A program made the position numbers and the translations under genes. A model generated the notes under the pieces. That model saw only the letters and a list, made by a program, of their open reading frames with translations, searched no databases and was not told the origin of the DNA. A stretch of 64,000 bases of DNA from Bacillus sp. FJAT-28004 (GTDB lineage: Bacteria; Bacillota; Bacilli; Paenibacillales; Paenibacillaceae). Below, piece by piece: positions 25,958-35,582 of this stretch (positions within the stretch are counted from its first letter, which is position 1; the number at the start of each line of letters is the position of its first letter). The DNA is taken from NCBI RefSeq assembly GCF_001280845.1, contig NZ_LGHP01000003.1:124547-188546 (forward strand). The letters are read 5' to 3'.

Positions 25958-26884
25958 TTACTCCGTCACATGAAACGGCTTAAGAAACAGCTTAGGAATT
26001 TCAGTTTCAAACTTTACCAGCTTGCCGGTAATCGGATGCGTGAAGGATAATACGCGAGCATGCAATCCAAGGCGGCCAATGATTCGTGTGCGAGCGCCAT
26101 ATTTTTTGTCGCCAACAACGGGATGACCGATGTCCTCCATATGAACGCGAATTTGGTTTTTTCGACCTGTCTCGAGATTCACTTCGAGCAGGGAGAAGTT
26201 TTTATTGGCACGAAGCACCTTATAATGGGTAACTGCGTGCAGACCGTCGTTCGGGTAGGAGCTTGAGTACATTTTGAGCGTTTTGCTTTCCTTCAGCCAT
26301 GAGCTGACTGTTCCCTGCTCCTTCTTGACGGTCCCTTCGACGAGCGCGATATAGCTTCGTTCTTGAACCGAGTCCTGCCAGCTGTTTTGCAACTGCTGCT
26401 GAACAGCTTCACTCTTTGCGAACATCATGACACCGGACGTATCGCGATCTAGCCGATGCACAACGTAAATCCGGTTTTTCGTATTTTCGACCCGTACATG
26501 CGCCATTAATTGGCGATAGGCGGTCACTTCATTTTCTGGAGCGGCATCAGATGAAATGGACAGCAGTCCTGATTCCTTCTTGATAACGATAATGTGCTCA
26601 TCCTCAAACATGATCGTGAGCCCTTCCAGCGGTATTTTATCTTGCGGCCGTTCTTTGCCAACCGTAACGGTTTGACCAGGCTGCAGCGGATAGTTATAAG
26701 CAGTCGTTGATTTTCCGCCTACAGATACTTGTCCATTTGCTAATATGGATTTCACCACATTGCGTCCAGCACCAGAAATATTTTTTATGAGAAAGGGAAG
26801 CAGTTCCATCGGTTCGATAACCGGATAGGACTTGCTCTTATCTGCTTGTGATTGAGGAGCTCCGCGCTTTTTTCCCCTGTGCAT
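25958..26884 (-). CDS. RluA-family pseudouridine synthase
   Basis: 308 residues. An S4-like N-terminal RNA-binding part (LLPFLIKNISGAGRNVVKSIL, then GQVSVGGK) and the catalytic motif VVHRLDRDTSGVMMFAKS with the invariant Asp (HRLDRDTSG), followed by HYKVL, LETGRKNQIRVH and GDKKYG. It isomerises specific uridines to pseudouridine in rRNA or tRNA; the exact site cannot be predicted. AGGAGG precedes the ATG with normal spacing. The upstream 190 bases are shared with the divergent HtrA-like gene. Confidence 0.9.
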   Translation of the reverse strand: MHRGKKRGAPQSQADKSKSYPVIEPMELLPFLIKNISGAGRNVVKSILANGQVSVGGKSTTAYNYPLQPGQTVTVGKERPQDKIPLEGLTIMFEDEHIIVIKKESGLLSISSDAAPENEVTAYRQLMAHVRVENTKNRIYVVHRLDRDTSGVMMFAKSEAVQQQLQNSWQDSVQERSYIALVEGTVKKEQGTVSSWLKESKTLKMYSSSYPNDGLHAVTHYKVLRANKNFSLLEVNLETGRKNQIRVHMEDIGHPVVGDKKYGARTRIIGRLGLHARVLSFTHPITGKLVKFETEIPKLFLKPFHVTE

Positions 26885-27074
26885 GCCAAAAAACCTCCTA
26901 GATTCAATGCTCCTACTATACCATGAGTATGGGCTTCAGTTCTAATCTTCTGTTTAGCTGTCTATTCTCTCTCTATGAATTTTGATCTAATAGACAAAGA
27001 GTTAAGAGGAGTGGTAGGATAAATGATAGATTTACCAAATGGTGAAAAAGGAAAAGTTTGGAGGAAATGATCGC

Positions 27075-28625
27075 GTGAAAACAAAACTTATAAAGACTAT
27101 GCTTAGTCCTTTGCTCGTAGCCGGGTTATTGCTTGCCCCATTGCAAGCACTAAGCGTAGATTCTGTATCGGCAGCTAGCGCTGCGAGCAAGACAGTTGCC
27201 GTATCGACGCAACAACTGCAGGTGATTGTAGATGGCAAGAAGCTGTCACTTTCAGCCGGCGCTTATGCCGAGAAAGGCGTCACATTTGTTCCGATGCGCG
27301 ATATTTTTACAGCACTGGGAGCTACCGTAACTTGGGAAGGCAAGACAGAAACGATTATTGGACGTAAAGGCAATCGTTCTATTTCTCTTAAAGTAGGCAT
27401 GAAGCAAGCGGTCATTAACGGAAAGACAGTCAAACTCGATTCTCCTGCTGTCGTTCGAAAAGGTGTTACATTTGTACCGGTTCGTTTTATTTCGGAAGCT
27501 CTTAACGCAAAGGTGAAATGGGATAAAGCCGCTAACGCAGTTCGGATAACATCGCAAGAGGCAGCCGAGCAATCGGAATACAATGAATGGCTTGAGCAGC
27601 AGAAAAATCTTCCTAAACTTACTGGCAAAGAAATCGTAGATAAATATGATGAGAGCGTTGTCCTCATTATGACGAATCGTGCTCAAGGCAGCGGTGTTGT
27701 CATTGGGGATAACCTGATTCTTACCAATTATCATGTTATAGCTGATGCAGCCTCCGCCACCATGCTTGACGTTTATGGTGACGAGCTGAAAATAACAGGT
27801 GTAGTCAACTATGATAAGGATGCGGATCTAGCCATCGTCAAAACAGAAAAATCAATAGACATTCCGCCGATCGTCCTAGGTTACGGGTTAAACTCGTATA
27901 AAGGCGGTAAGGTTGTTGCGATTGGAAGTCCGCTTGGACTGCAAAATACAGTTTCTGACGGTCTGATTAGCAATATCACTTATGAAGACGGTATCCGGTA
28001 TATTCAGACAAGTGCTCCTATAGATCACGGCAGTTCAGGAGGGGCATTGTTTAATGAGTTCGGTGATCTTATTGGTATCACCACACTTGGTTACTCGGGG
28101 ACGAACGCTGATTTGAATTTTGCTGTCTCGATTATTCATGGGGCTAGTCTTAATAGTGAAGTGACAGAGGATAAAGTAAAGAACGCCAAGTTTTTACCTT
28201 CAAGTTTGCCGGAAACGCTTGTAGGCGCTCCGCTGGCTGATATTGAGAAGCTGCTGAAGGACCAATTCTCTTCTGTATCCACTACGGAAGGCGAGGCCGC
28301 ATTTACGAAGTGGGAAGCAAAACGCGATTCCGCAGGCTGGATCGTGTTGACAGCGGATATTGATCCAAGGTTTTACATGCTGTATGGACCGTCGATGTCT
28401 CAGGAGCTCAGGCTTTGGGCAATTAACCTAGGGAATGAGTTCCATATGATGCTGCCGGATGAGAAAATTCAGGTGCTCATTTCCTTCGAGCGCGATTACG
28501 GTTTCGAGCCGCGCGACTTTGCTTCGGGTGAAGTCACACCGCTTGGCGGCGACAAATGGCGGGTTCGCTATCCCATTATCAATATGCAGCTGAAAAATGA
28601 ACTCTATATTAAAGTAAGAGTGTAA
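27075..28625 (+). CDS. Secreted HtrA-like serine protease with copper-amine-oxidase N-domains
   Basis: About 516 residues. Sec signal peptide (LLVAGLLLAPLQALSVDSVSA), then two copies of a copper-amine-oxidase-like N-terminal fold (KGVTFVPMRDIFTALGA and KGVTFVPVRFISEALNA) common as wall-associated modules in Paenibacillus, then a trypsin-like S1C domain with H220 (NYHVIADA), D251 (DADLAIVK) and S321 (GSSGGALF). No PDZ domain follows; the C-terminal 170 residues are unassigned. It probably cleaves misfolded or regulatory proteins outside the cell. Start is GTG 27075 with GGAGG upstream; the frame's ATG at 27039 lacks a ribosome site. Confidence 0.87.
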   Translation: MKTKLIKTMLSPLLVAGLLLAPLQALSVDSVSAASAASKTVAVSTQQLQVIVDGKKLSLSAGAYAEKGVTFVPMRDIFTALGATVTWEGKTETIIGRKGNRSISLKVGMKQAVINGKTVKLDSPAVVRKGVTFVPVRFISEALNAKVKWDKAANAVRITSQEAAEQSEYNEWLEQQKNLPKLTGKEIVDKYDESVVLIMTNRAQGSGVVIGDNLILTNYHVIADAASATMLDVYGDELKITGVVNYDKDADLAIVKTEKSIDIPPIVLGYGLNSYKGGKVVAIGSPLGLQNTVSDGLISNITYEDGIRYIQTSAPIDHGSSGGALFNEFGDLIGITTLGYSGTNADLNFAVSIIHGASLNSEVTEDKVKNAKFLPSSLPETLVGAPLADIEKLLKDQFSSVSTTEGEAAFTKWEAKRDSAGWIVLTADIDPRFYMLYGPSMSQELRLWAINLGNEFHMMLPDEKIQVLISFERDYGFEPRDFASGEVTPLGGDKWRVRYPIINMQLKNELYIKVRV

Positions 28626-28631
28626 ATAAAC

Positions 28632-28682
28632 AGAGGCATCTACTGTCGCGATAAGCGGCAAGGGATGCCTCTTCTTTTTTTT
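28632..28682 (+). terminator. Rho-independent terminator
   Basis: AGAGGCATC (28632-28640) pairs with GATGCCTCT (28664-28672) around a structured loop, followed by a T-rich tract. Confidence 0.9.
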
Positions 28683-28782
28683 GTTTTTTTTCTGTACAAT
28701 AGAAGGCAACTTGCTATTAGCGCTGAAGGCTTTCGTAATCGTGCTTTATAAGCAAATGCTTAAGTTAGAGAGGTTATTACTT

Positions 28783-30681
28783 ATGAAAGTGGTACTGTCC
28801 ACATTAAATGCCAAGTTTATACACACATCACTGGCGCTGCGCTGTTTGAAGGCTTTTAGCGGCGATCAATTCGATATTGAAATTGCAGAGTACACCATCA
28901 AAGATCCAGTGATGAACATCGTGTCGGATATTTTTTCGAGAAAGCCTGATGTAGTAGGGTTCTCCTGCTATATTTGGAACATCGAGGAAACGATCACGGT
29001 TATTAATATGCTGCGCAAAATCATGCCTGAAATTAAAATAATTTTAGGCGGTCCAGAAGTCAGCTATGATATGGACTATTGGATGGAACGTGTGCAAGAG
29101 GTTGATTTTATCGTGGTGGGCGAGGGCGAAGAGACCTTCCATCATTTGCTTACCGAGATTGAAGGTGACGGCAAATACCATATGGTATTCGGAATCACCT
29201 ATCGGAAGCAGCGCGAGGATCGCGTCGAGGTGCTTATTAATCCGCCGCGTCCAAAACTGAATCTGAATGAGCTGCCTTCCCCGCATCGATTTGAGGAGGA
29301 TATTCCTCATTTGGGAAGCCGTGTTGTTTATTTTGAGACAAGCAGGGGCTGTCCGTTCAGCTGCCAGTTTTGCTTATCCAGCATTGAGGTCGGCGTTCGT
29401 TATTATGATATGGAGCGGACGAAGGCGGATATTTTGTATTTGATCGAAAAAGGCGCCAAGCTTATTAAATTCGTCGATCGCACCTTCAATATTAAACGGG
29501 ATTACGCGCTGGAAATTTTTGAATTCTTGATTCAAAACCATCAGGGCTGTGTTTTCCAATTTGAAATAACAGCAGACATCATGCGTCCTGAGGTGCTTGA
29601 TTACCTAGCTGAAAATGCGCCTCCAGGCATATTCCGTTTTGAAATTGGCGTTCAGTCTACGAATGATCCAACGAATGAAGCGGTTCAGCGTCGCCAAAAC
29701 TGGATGAAGCTTGTACGTACCGTTATGAAAGTGAAAAATTCGCAAAAAATCGATCAGCATCTCGATTTGATTGCCGGACTTCCGCTGGAGAATTATGATA
29801 CGTTCCGAGGAACCTTTAATGATGTATTCGAGCTGCGTCCCGAAGAGCTGCAGTTAGGTTTTCTGAAAATGCTGCGCGGTACGGGTCTCCGCCGTGAAGC
29901 AGATAAGTGGGGCTATATTTATATGGACAGGTCGCCTTATGAAATGTTAGGCAATGACCTGATGCCATTTGGCGATATCGTTCGCATTAAACGGGTAGAG
30001 GATGTTTTGGAGAAATATTGGAATGCGCACCGGATGGATCATACGCTGCTTTATTTGGTTGATCGCGTGTTTCCATCGCCATTCGACTTCTTCCAAGCAT
30101 TCGGCGATTTCTGGGAACGAAGCGGCTGGCAAAAGATCGGCCATCAGCTGGAGGATCTGTTCTCACGGCTATGGGCGTTTCTTGGATCGCTGCCTATCTC
30201 GGCAGAGAAGAATAGCGAACTCGTGCTAGCGCTGCAGGAGGATACGAAGAGAACATCCGCTTCGGCAGAAGAGATACTCGCCATAGCTGGCGAACGTCTT
30301 GATAATGATGTGGTGTTGGGGCTTATGAAATACGATTATTTCCTTAATCACAATTATAAGCCGCGCAAAATTTGGTGGGAGTTTACGATGGACAAGTCGT
30401 TATGGAGCGGCTGGATGCGTCACTTAGCGGATCGCCCAGAAGATGTATCTGCTGAATTCGCAGCATTAGGATTCGGCGAGAAAGAGCTTCACAAGCATGC
30501 GGTTATCGAGAAGTTGCCTTTTGATCTTGCAACCTTCCTTGCAACCGGAGAGGTTGTTCGCGATCACCATACGCTGCTCGTTGTTTTGTATGCACTTGAG
30601 GCAGGCAGCAGCAAGCCGAAGCCGCGTCCATTCACATTGAAAATTGAAGCAGGGCAAGAAGCGATGATTAAATCGTTTTGA
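28783..30681 (+). CDS. B12-binding-domain radical SAM protein (DUF4080 type)
   Basis: About 632 residues. N-terminal cobalamin-binding-like domain (about 1-140, with ILGGPEVSYD and VVGEGEETF), radical SAM core with the 4Fe-4S Cys motif C190-x3-C194-x2-C197 (RGCPFSCQFC), then a C-terminal region of the DUF4080 type. Such proteins catalyse radical methylation or rearrangements; many in Firmicutes have unknown targets. The longest frame begins at 28681 inside the preceding terminator; the ATG at 28783 (MKVVLSTLNAKFIHTS) has AGAGAGG upstream and is the family's usual start. Single gene between two terminators. Confidence 0.87.
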   Translation: MKVVLSTLNAKFIHTSLALRCLKAFSGDQFDIEIAEYTIKDPVMNIVSDIFSRKPDVVGFSCYIWNIEETITVINMLRKIMPEIKIILGGPEVSYDMDYWMERVQEVDFIVVGEGEETFHHLLTEIEGDGKYHMVFGITYRKQREDRVEVLINPPRPKLNLNELPSPHRFEEDIPHLGSRVVYFETSRGCPFSCQFCLSSIEVGVRYYDMERTKADILYLIEKGAKLIKFVDRTFNIKRDYALEIFEFLIQNHQGCVFQFEITADIMRPEVLDYLAENAPPGIFRFEIGVQSTNDPTNEAVQRRQNWMKLVRTVMKVKNSQKIDQHLDLIAGLPLENYDTFRGTFNDVFELRPEELQLGFLKMLRGTGLRREADKWGYIYMDRSPYEMLGNDLMPFGDIVRIKRVEDVLEKYWNAHRMDHTLLYLVDRVFPSPFDFFQAFGDFWERSGWQKIGHQLEDLFSRLWAFLGSLPISAEKNSELVLALQEDTKRTSASAEEILAIAGERLDNDVVLGLMKYDYFLNHNYKPRKIWWEFTMDKSLWSGWMRHLADRPEDVSAEFAALGFGEKELHKHAVIEKLPFDLATFLATGEVVRDHHTLLVVLYALEAGSSKPKPRPFTLKIEAGQEAMIKSF

Positions 30682-30690
30682 CAGAAATAA

Positions 30691-30739
30691 AAAGAACCTC
30701 CAAACCCATCAAGCAAGCGGGTTTGGAGGTTCTTTTTTT
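30691..30739. terminator. Bidirectional terminator between convergent genes
   Basis: A 17-base near-perfect stem (30691-30707 with 30719-30735) with AAA on one side and T7 on the other; it serves both the radical SAM gene and the convergent manA. Confidence 0.92.
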
Positions 30740-30757
30740 ATTGATTTGAAAATGAAT

Positions 30758-31738
30758 TTAAACAGAAGCAGGGACAATGCTGCGAAGAACAGTCATGCTG
30801 CCCGAAAGCTCATAGTCGCCAAGGTTAGCGGGAAGAAGGAAGCACTCGCCGGCTTTAACGGACTGCTCGCCATCTGCCCATTTCATTACTCCTTCTCCAT
30901 CAGCTACAACAAGGATAACGAAGCTATCAAGCGACGTGGACAACTTCCAAGGCGCGGCTACGATACCTTTCTCAACGATGAAGTAAGGGGATGAAGCGAT
31001 TGTCAGCCACTCACCAGCTACCGCGTTATCTGTTTTCATCCGCTTTGCGCCTGCGCCTTCATAGGCAATGACGTTAAGGGAATCTTCGATATGAAGCTCG
31101 CGCATTTGACCGTCAAGTCCTGGGCGATCATAGTCATGCAAGCGATAAGTGGTGTCGGAGTTTTGCTGGATCTCAGCTACAACAACACCGGAGCAGAGGG
31201 CATGAACCGTACCCGCTGGAATGTAGAACGCATCCCCAGCTTCTACGGGTACTTCTTGAAGTGCGTCCATAATGCGGCCTTCTGCAATTGCTGATTCCAT
31301 CGCAGAACGATCGATGCCGTCTTTTAGGCCGTAGATGATTTTTGCACCCGGCTTAGCGTCGAGAATGTACCACATTTCTGTTTTGCCAAGCTCGCCTTCA
31401 GGAAGCCCTTCGTATACATCTGTTGGATGTACTTGAATGGATAAGTCATCATTGCAATCGAGCAGCTTGATTAGGAGCGGGAAACGTCCGTTTTTCTCGG
31501 AAAAGCCTTGTGTGCCGAACCAAATGGGACCATAAGTTTCACGGATTTGGTCAAGACCAACGCCAGCTAGCTCACCGTTCATTACTTTTGTAATTCCATT
31601 AGGGTGATCACTGATCATCCAGCCTTCGCCAATCGAGCCATCAGGCATTTCAAGACCAAAGCCCTCTAATGCCCGTCCACCCCAGATACGCTCTTTCATT
31701 TCTGCTTTAAATTGTAATGGATAAGGTTTTACTGTCAT
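30758..31738 (-). CDS. manA: Mannose-6-phosphate isomerase, class I
   Basis: 326 residues. Zinc ligands of type I phosphomannose isomerases are visible: QVHPTD, then GKTEMWYILD, and AGTVHALCSG, with a C-terminal cupin half (AGECFLLPANLGDYEL). It interconverts mannose-6-phosphate and fructose-6-phosphate, supplying GDP-mannose or allowing mannose use. Ribosome site AGGAGAG precedes the ATG. It is 39 bases downstream of the mnmM(ytqB) gene on the same strand, so it may be transcribed with it. Confidence 0.92.
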   Translation of the reverse strand: MTVKPYPLQFKAEMKERIWGGRALEGFGLEMPDGSIGEGWMISDHPNGITKVMNGELAGVGLDQIRETYGPIWFGTQGFSEKNGRFPLLIKLLDCNDDLSIQVHPTDVYEGLPEGELGKTEMWYILDAKPGAKIIYGLKDGIDRSAMESAIAEGRIMDALQEVPVEAGDAFYIPAGTVHALCSGVVVAEIQQNSDTTYRLHDYDRPGLDGQMRELHIEDSLNVIAYEGAGAKRMKTDNAVAGEWLTIASSPYFIVEKGIVAAPWKLSTSLDSFVILVVADGEGVMKWADGEQSVKAGECFLLPANLGDYELSGSMTVLRSIVPASV

Positions 31739-31777
31739 TATTCATCTCTCCTATGTAAGTAGTATGCAGTTCAAATG

Positions 31778-32371
31778 TTAACGTGTATACGGACGCTTCT
31801 CTGCTGCTATGAGATATGGTGCTGACTTGCGCTGTGTCTGACGGTAGATGACTGTCTGCGCTAAGCTTTGAGGAAGCTGTTCTGCCCAAGACTCTACGGA
31901 GTAGGCTTCCTCAGCCCCTCCAGGATGCCCTGGATACAATACGCAGGTTACGATACCACCAGGACGCAGCAGCATGACAGCTGCATCGAGCGCGGCCAGT
32001 GTCGTTGCAGGCTCGGTTATGATCGTGAGATCATCGCTTCCCGGCAAATAACCGAGGTTGAACATTACGGCTGAGACTTGCCCAATAACAGAGGGATCAA
32101 CAGACTCAGCCATACTTGCGTGATTGCTCAGCACAAGTCTTATATCGGGAAGTTTATTATTATCTCTCAGTGAAGAAAGTCTCAATTGCGTGCGATCTAG
32201 CGCCTCTTGTTGGATATCAAAGGCATATACAGTGCCATTAGGCCCAACAAGCTCTGCAAGTGCCAGTGTATCTACACCGCCGCCAGCAGTAGCATCAATG
32301 ACGACGTCACCAGGTGAAGTACGCTCATTGATCCATTTGTGAGCCATGCTTAAGACAGAAAGAAAACCCAT
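31778..32371 (-). CDS. mnmM: MnmM/YtqB-type tRNA methyltransferase
   Basis: 197 residues, Rossmann SAM-binding motif VIDATAGGGVDTLALAE, FAFD-like acidic end (YAFDIQQEALDRT) and the family motif MFNLGYLPGSDD. This matches Bacillus YtqB, recently assigned as MnmM, which methylates 5-aminomethyl-2-thiouridine at the tRNA wobble position. The gene follows the radical SAM gene ytqA with a six-base gap, and its GGAGG lies inside the last codons of ytqA, so translation is coupled, as in Bacillus. Start ATG 32371. Confidence 0.85.
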   Translation of the reverse strand: MGFLSVLSMAHKWINERTSPGDVVIDATAGGGVDTLALAELVGPNGTVYAFDIQQEALDRTQLRLSSLRDNNKLPDIRLVLSNHASMAESVDPSVIGQVSAVMFNLGYLPGSDDLTIITEPATTLAALDAAVMLLRPGGIVTCVLYPGHPGGAEEAYSVESWAEQLPQSLAQTVIYRQTQRKSAPYLIAAEKRPYTR

Positions 32372-32377
32372 TTTTTG

Positions 32378-33343
32378 CTAAACCTCCTGCTGCCATAGCT
32401 TGCCTTGCCATGTATTGCGGCGTTTCAGCTCGGCGTCAAATGCATTCAGCACTTCCCATTTCTTTGAGCTCCACATCGGACCCATCAACAGGTCACGCGG
32501 CGCATCGCCAGTAAGTCGATGGACGATCATTTCTGGCGGCAGAAACTCAAGTGTATCAACAATCAATTTCACATATTCATCCTGCTCGAGAAATTGAAGC
32601 AAACCAGCCTCGTACTGACGCACCATAGGTGTCTTCCGCATGAGATGAAGCAAATGAATTTTAATGCCTTGGACATCCATCCTGGCAACGGCACGACCCG
32701 TATCAAGCATCATTTCATGCGTTTCCTGTGGTAGGCCGTAAATGATATGCGTACATACGCGAATGCCGCGGGCACGAAGACGCTTTACGGCATCGAGATA
32801 GCAGGCCGTGTCATGTGCCCGGTTTATGAGCTCTGAAGTGGATTCATGGACGGTTTGAAGTCCCATCTCCACCCAAAGGTAGGTTCGCTCATTAAGCTCA
32901 GCCAAATAATCGACAACGTCATCAGGTAAACAGTCGGGACGGGTTGCTATCGACAAGCCGACAACGCCTGGCTGCTGCAAAATTACTTCATAATATTCAC
33001 GCAGCTCTTCAACGGGCGCATATGTATTCGTATAAGCTTGGAAATATCCGATATACTGCGCATCTTGCCATTTCTGATGCTGACGGTCCCGTATATTATT
33101 GAATTGTGTAACGAGGTCGTCCCGTCTACTGCCTGCGAAATCACCAGAGCCGCGAGCGCTGCAAAATGTACAGCCGCCCTTCGCAATTGAGCCGTCGCGG
33201 TTCGGGCAAGTAAAGCCGGCATCAAGCATGACCTTGAATACCTTGCCTCCGAACTGCTCCCGCATTTCGAAATTCCATGTATGAAATCGTTTATCGCCCC
33301 AGAGCATCGGCTGCTGCTGTTGGGATGTTGATAATTGAATCAT
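32378..33343 (-). CDS. ytqA: YtqA/YhcC-type radical SAM protein (TIGR01212 family)
   Basis: 321 residues. Cys triad C46, C58, C61 (TCPNRDGS then GGCTFC) that would hold the SAM-binding 4Fe-4S cluster with the longer first spacing typical of this family, then QAYTNTYAPVEELREYYE and THIIYGLPQET. The enzyme's reaction is not established with certainty; its fixed linkage to ytqB (mnmM) suggests a tRNA-modification role. AGGGGA precedes the ATG at 33343. Confidence 0.88.
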   Translation of the reverse strand: MIQLSTSQQQQPMLWGDKRFHTWNFEMREQFGGKVFKVMLDAGFTCPNRDGSIAKGGCTFCSARGSGDFAGSRRDDLVTQFNNIRDRQHQKWQDAQYIGYFQAYTNTYAPVEELREYYEVILQQPGVVGLSIATRPDCLPDDVVDYLAELNERTYLWVEMGLQTVHESTSELINRAHDTACYLDAVKRLRARGIRVCTHIIYGLPQETHEMMLDTGRAVARMDVQGIKIHLLHLMRKTPMVRQYEAGLLQFLEQDEYVKLIVDTLEFLPPEMIVHRLTGDAPRDLLMGPMWSSKKWEVLNAFDAELKRRNTWQGKLWQQEV

Positions 33344-33484
33344 CGTTTTCCCCTACTTTCAAGACGTACACCCTATATTTTAGCGAAAAACGAGAGGAAA
33401 AGCCACGTTTGTTATGCAAATGGATATAGAATGTTCGGAAAACGCTTTAATTGGAAAATATTTTTGAAATGGGTGTTTTTAGAC

Positions 33485-33513
33485 TTGCTTAACCTTACAT
33501 GAAGTGTTATATT
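33485..33513 (+). promoter_or_regulatory. Candidate SigA promoter
   Basis: TTGCTT (33485-33490), 17 bases, TATATT (33508-33513). It points to the 69-residue gene at 33625. A second TATAAT at 33598-33603 lacks a good -35. Confidence 0.5.
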
Positions 33514-33624
33514 AAAAGTGCGACAAAACAACAAATAAACCTGACATAGCCCAATTGCACCTGCATTCATGAAACGTCGATTAGATGGAAATACTCTTAT
33601 AATAAATCGATGAGGTGATTAGAG

Positions 33625-33834
33625 ATGAATAATGTAACCAAAATCCCGCACGGCGACGATACCGTAACTGTAGAGCTAACTGTAAAAGAATTGATGGCGC
33701 TTACAGGCGTCCGTTTTCACAATAACCATGGTGTAGAAATTTCCGCTCGCAAGAAGTTGAATGAAGTATTAGTGGAAACGTACGAGCGCGATCAGAAAGA
33801 GAATGCTCCGATAGATTATCAGCTTTTGCTCTAA
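33625..33834 (+). CDS. Small protein of unknown function
   Basis: 69 residues, no recognised family. The sequence is charged and soluble with a likely alpha-helical C-half (KKLNEVLVETYERDQKE). A good GAGGTGA ribosome site precedes the ATG, a candidate promoter lies upstream and a clear terminator follows at 33863, so it behaves as a real monocistronic gene. Nothing in it suggests a function. Confidence 0.65.
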   Translation: MNNVTKIPHGDDTVTVELTVKELMALTGVRFHNNHGVEISARKKLNEVLVETYERDQKENAPIDYQLLL

Positions 33835-33862
33835 CAACTATACATTCGAATACACGATAAGT

Positions 33863-33897
33863 AAGCCGCATCGCCGATAATTGGCTGCGGCTTTTTT
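33863..33897 (+). terminator. Rho-independent terminator
   Basis: AAGCCGCA (33863-33870) pairs with TGCGGCTT (33886-33893), T6 follows. Confidence 0.88.
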
Positions 33898-34075
33898 CTA
33901 TAAAGAGACGGAAATGGTCAGTGGGTATTTTCTTGTACAGTAAGAAATTTTATGTAAAGGGTGAAGAAAGGTAATTATGCTTCTCCATTCCTCTTTACAT
34001 TGCTCACATTCTTGGGCACAATAAGGACTAGTCTATTCGTTGCATCGTCTACGATAAATGGAGGAATCACTGCAT

Positions 34076-34843
34076 ATGCGTTTAAGAGGAAGAAAAGGTA
34101 TTCGTGAAAGTCTAGAGGGACAGCCAGAGCTAGTCGTGCTTGATGCTGCGCCGCACAAAGGAAAGTGGCGTGAGTTTTTTGGCAACGACCAGCCTATATA
34201 TGTAGAGCTTGGCATGGGTAAGGGCCGTTTTATTAGCCAAATGAGCGCCAGATACCCGCACATCAATTTTATTGGTGTCGACATGTATGATGAGCTTCTG
34301 CGCCGCGCAAGCGAGAAGGCACGCATCGTATGGGAGCAAAAAGGGGAGTCTCATCCGCCAAATCTCGCGCTGCTTCGCGCTAATATCGAAGGAATCGAGA
34401 CTATGTTTGCGCCAGGTGAGCTTGAGCGCGTCCATCTAAATTTCAGCGATCCATGGCCAAAGGCCAAGCATGCGCGCCGAAGACTAACTCACCCAAGGCT
34501 TGTTGCTAAGTACATTGAGCTGCTCAACGAGCGCGGAGAGATCCATTTTAAGACGGATTCACAATCTTTGTTTGAATTTTCATTGAACAGCTTCGCGGAA
34601 ATGGAGCTTATTATGCGCAATATTTCGCTTCATTTACACAAAGAAGGCCCTCGAGAGGACCTTGTGTTTACTGAATATGAGATGAAGTTTATGGAAAAAG
34701 GACAAAATATTTATCGTGTTGAAGCCGTAATCGGCTCCGAAGCAATCCGGAAGCATCGTGAAGCGAAGCATGAGAAGTCTCTTATAGAAGAAGCAGAGGC
34801 AAGTGAATCCGTAGCGCATGATTCTGATGACGAAGATAATTAA
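34076..34843 (+). CDS. trmB: tRNA (guanine-N7-)-methyltransferase
   Basis: About 255 residues. SAM-binding ELGMGKGRFISQMS, VDMYDELLRRA, the family motif NFSDPWPKAKHARRRLTH and FKTDSQSLFEFS identify TrmB, which makes m7G46 in tRNA. The longest frame begins at ATG 34058, but GGAGG (34060-34064) precedes the ATG at 34076, which gives the normal MRLRGRKG start. An acidic tail (EEAEASESVAHDSDDEDN) extends beyond the usual domain. The stop overlaps the end of the convergent PAP2 gene by four bases, leaving no room for a terminator. Confidence 0.92.
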   Translation: MRLRGRKGIRESLEGQPELVVLDAAPHKGKWREFFGNDQPIYVELGMGKGRFISQMSARYPHINFIGVDMYDELLRRASEKARIVWEQKGESHPPNLALLRANIEGIETMFAPGELERVHLNFSDPWPKAKHARRRLTHPRLVAKYIELLNERGEIHFKTDSQSLFEFSLNSFAEMELIMRNISLHLHKEGPREDLVFTEYEMKFMEKGQNIYRVEAVIGSEAIRKHREAKHEKSLIEEAEASESVAHDSDDEDN

Positions 34844-35412
34844 TTTAGTCCTGCTGCGGATGAGACCCAAGAATAGTTGACTGCCAAAGCAGTTACCGTT
34901 CCGATAAGTGCGCCAGCTGCAACATCAGATGGGTAATGAAGCCCTAGATACATTCTTGACCATCCAACGGATAGTCCAATTATTATGGCAAGTGGCACCA
35001 GCAGAGTCATCCATATACCGCTAGTCAGCAAAATAGGGACTAGCCATGCGAAGATCGCTGTTGTGTGCCCTGATGGAAAAGAAGAATCAACCAGTGGCTT
35101 ATGACCTGTATTAACATCAGGCAAAGCTTGATAAGGTCGAAGACGTTTGAATTTACGTTTTACGATTGCTACTGGCAAATGACTTATGACGACCGCAGTC
35201 AAGCATTGCCAGCCAGTAAGGCTCCAAGGAGCAGGTGCAAGTAGTGCATATATAAGGGCGGTTGCCAGCGTAAAGGTTGCGCCGCCCATATGTGTGACCG
35301 TGCTTAACCATTTCCCCAGAAATCGATATCTCTTTCTCCCTGAAGGTCTCCGGTTTGCCCAAATTAATAATCTTTGCTCACTCGTTTTCAGCCAGCCTAT
35401 CATTCGTTCCAT
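34840..35412 (-). CDS. PAP2-family membrane phosphatase
   Basis: About 190 residues with about five membrane helices. The three phosphatase motifs are seen in order: KRKFKRLRPYQ, SFPSGHTTA and SRMYLGLHYPSDV. Likely a lipid or undecaprenyl-pyrophosphate phosphatase acting at the outer membrane face, recycling wall carrier lipid; exact substrate not decided. An ATG directly after GGAGG (35421) is too close, so the ATG at 35412 with nine-base spacing is preferred. Confidence 0.87.
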   Translation of the reverse strand: MERMIGWLKTSEQRLLIWANRRPSGRKRYRFLGKWLSTVTHMGGATFTLATALIYALLAPAPWSLTGWQCLTAVVISHLPVAIVKRKFKRLRPYQALPDVNTGHKPLVDSSFPSGHTTAIFAWLVPILLTSGIWMTLLVPLAIIIGLSVGWSRMYLGLHYPSDVAAGALIGTVTALAVNYSWVSSAAGLN

Positions 35413-35582
35413 CGCTGTCATCCTCCTAACGGTGGCTTACTCCTAAAACTTTTATCATTTCCAGACTTAATTTTAGCATGTTTTTGTTCGCTGAGCGTAA
35501 ACTATTTCTTGTCCCTATATTAAGGATAAGTAAGTATTATATCACTAACTTACTGTTCATGGGTCCTGTCTGATGCGAATGC

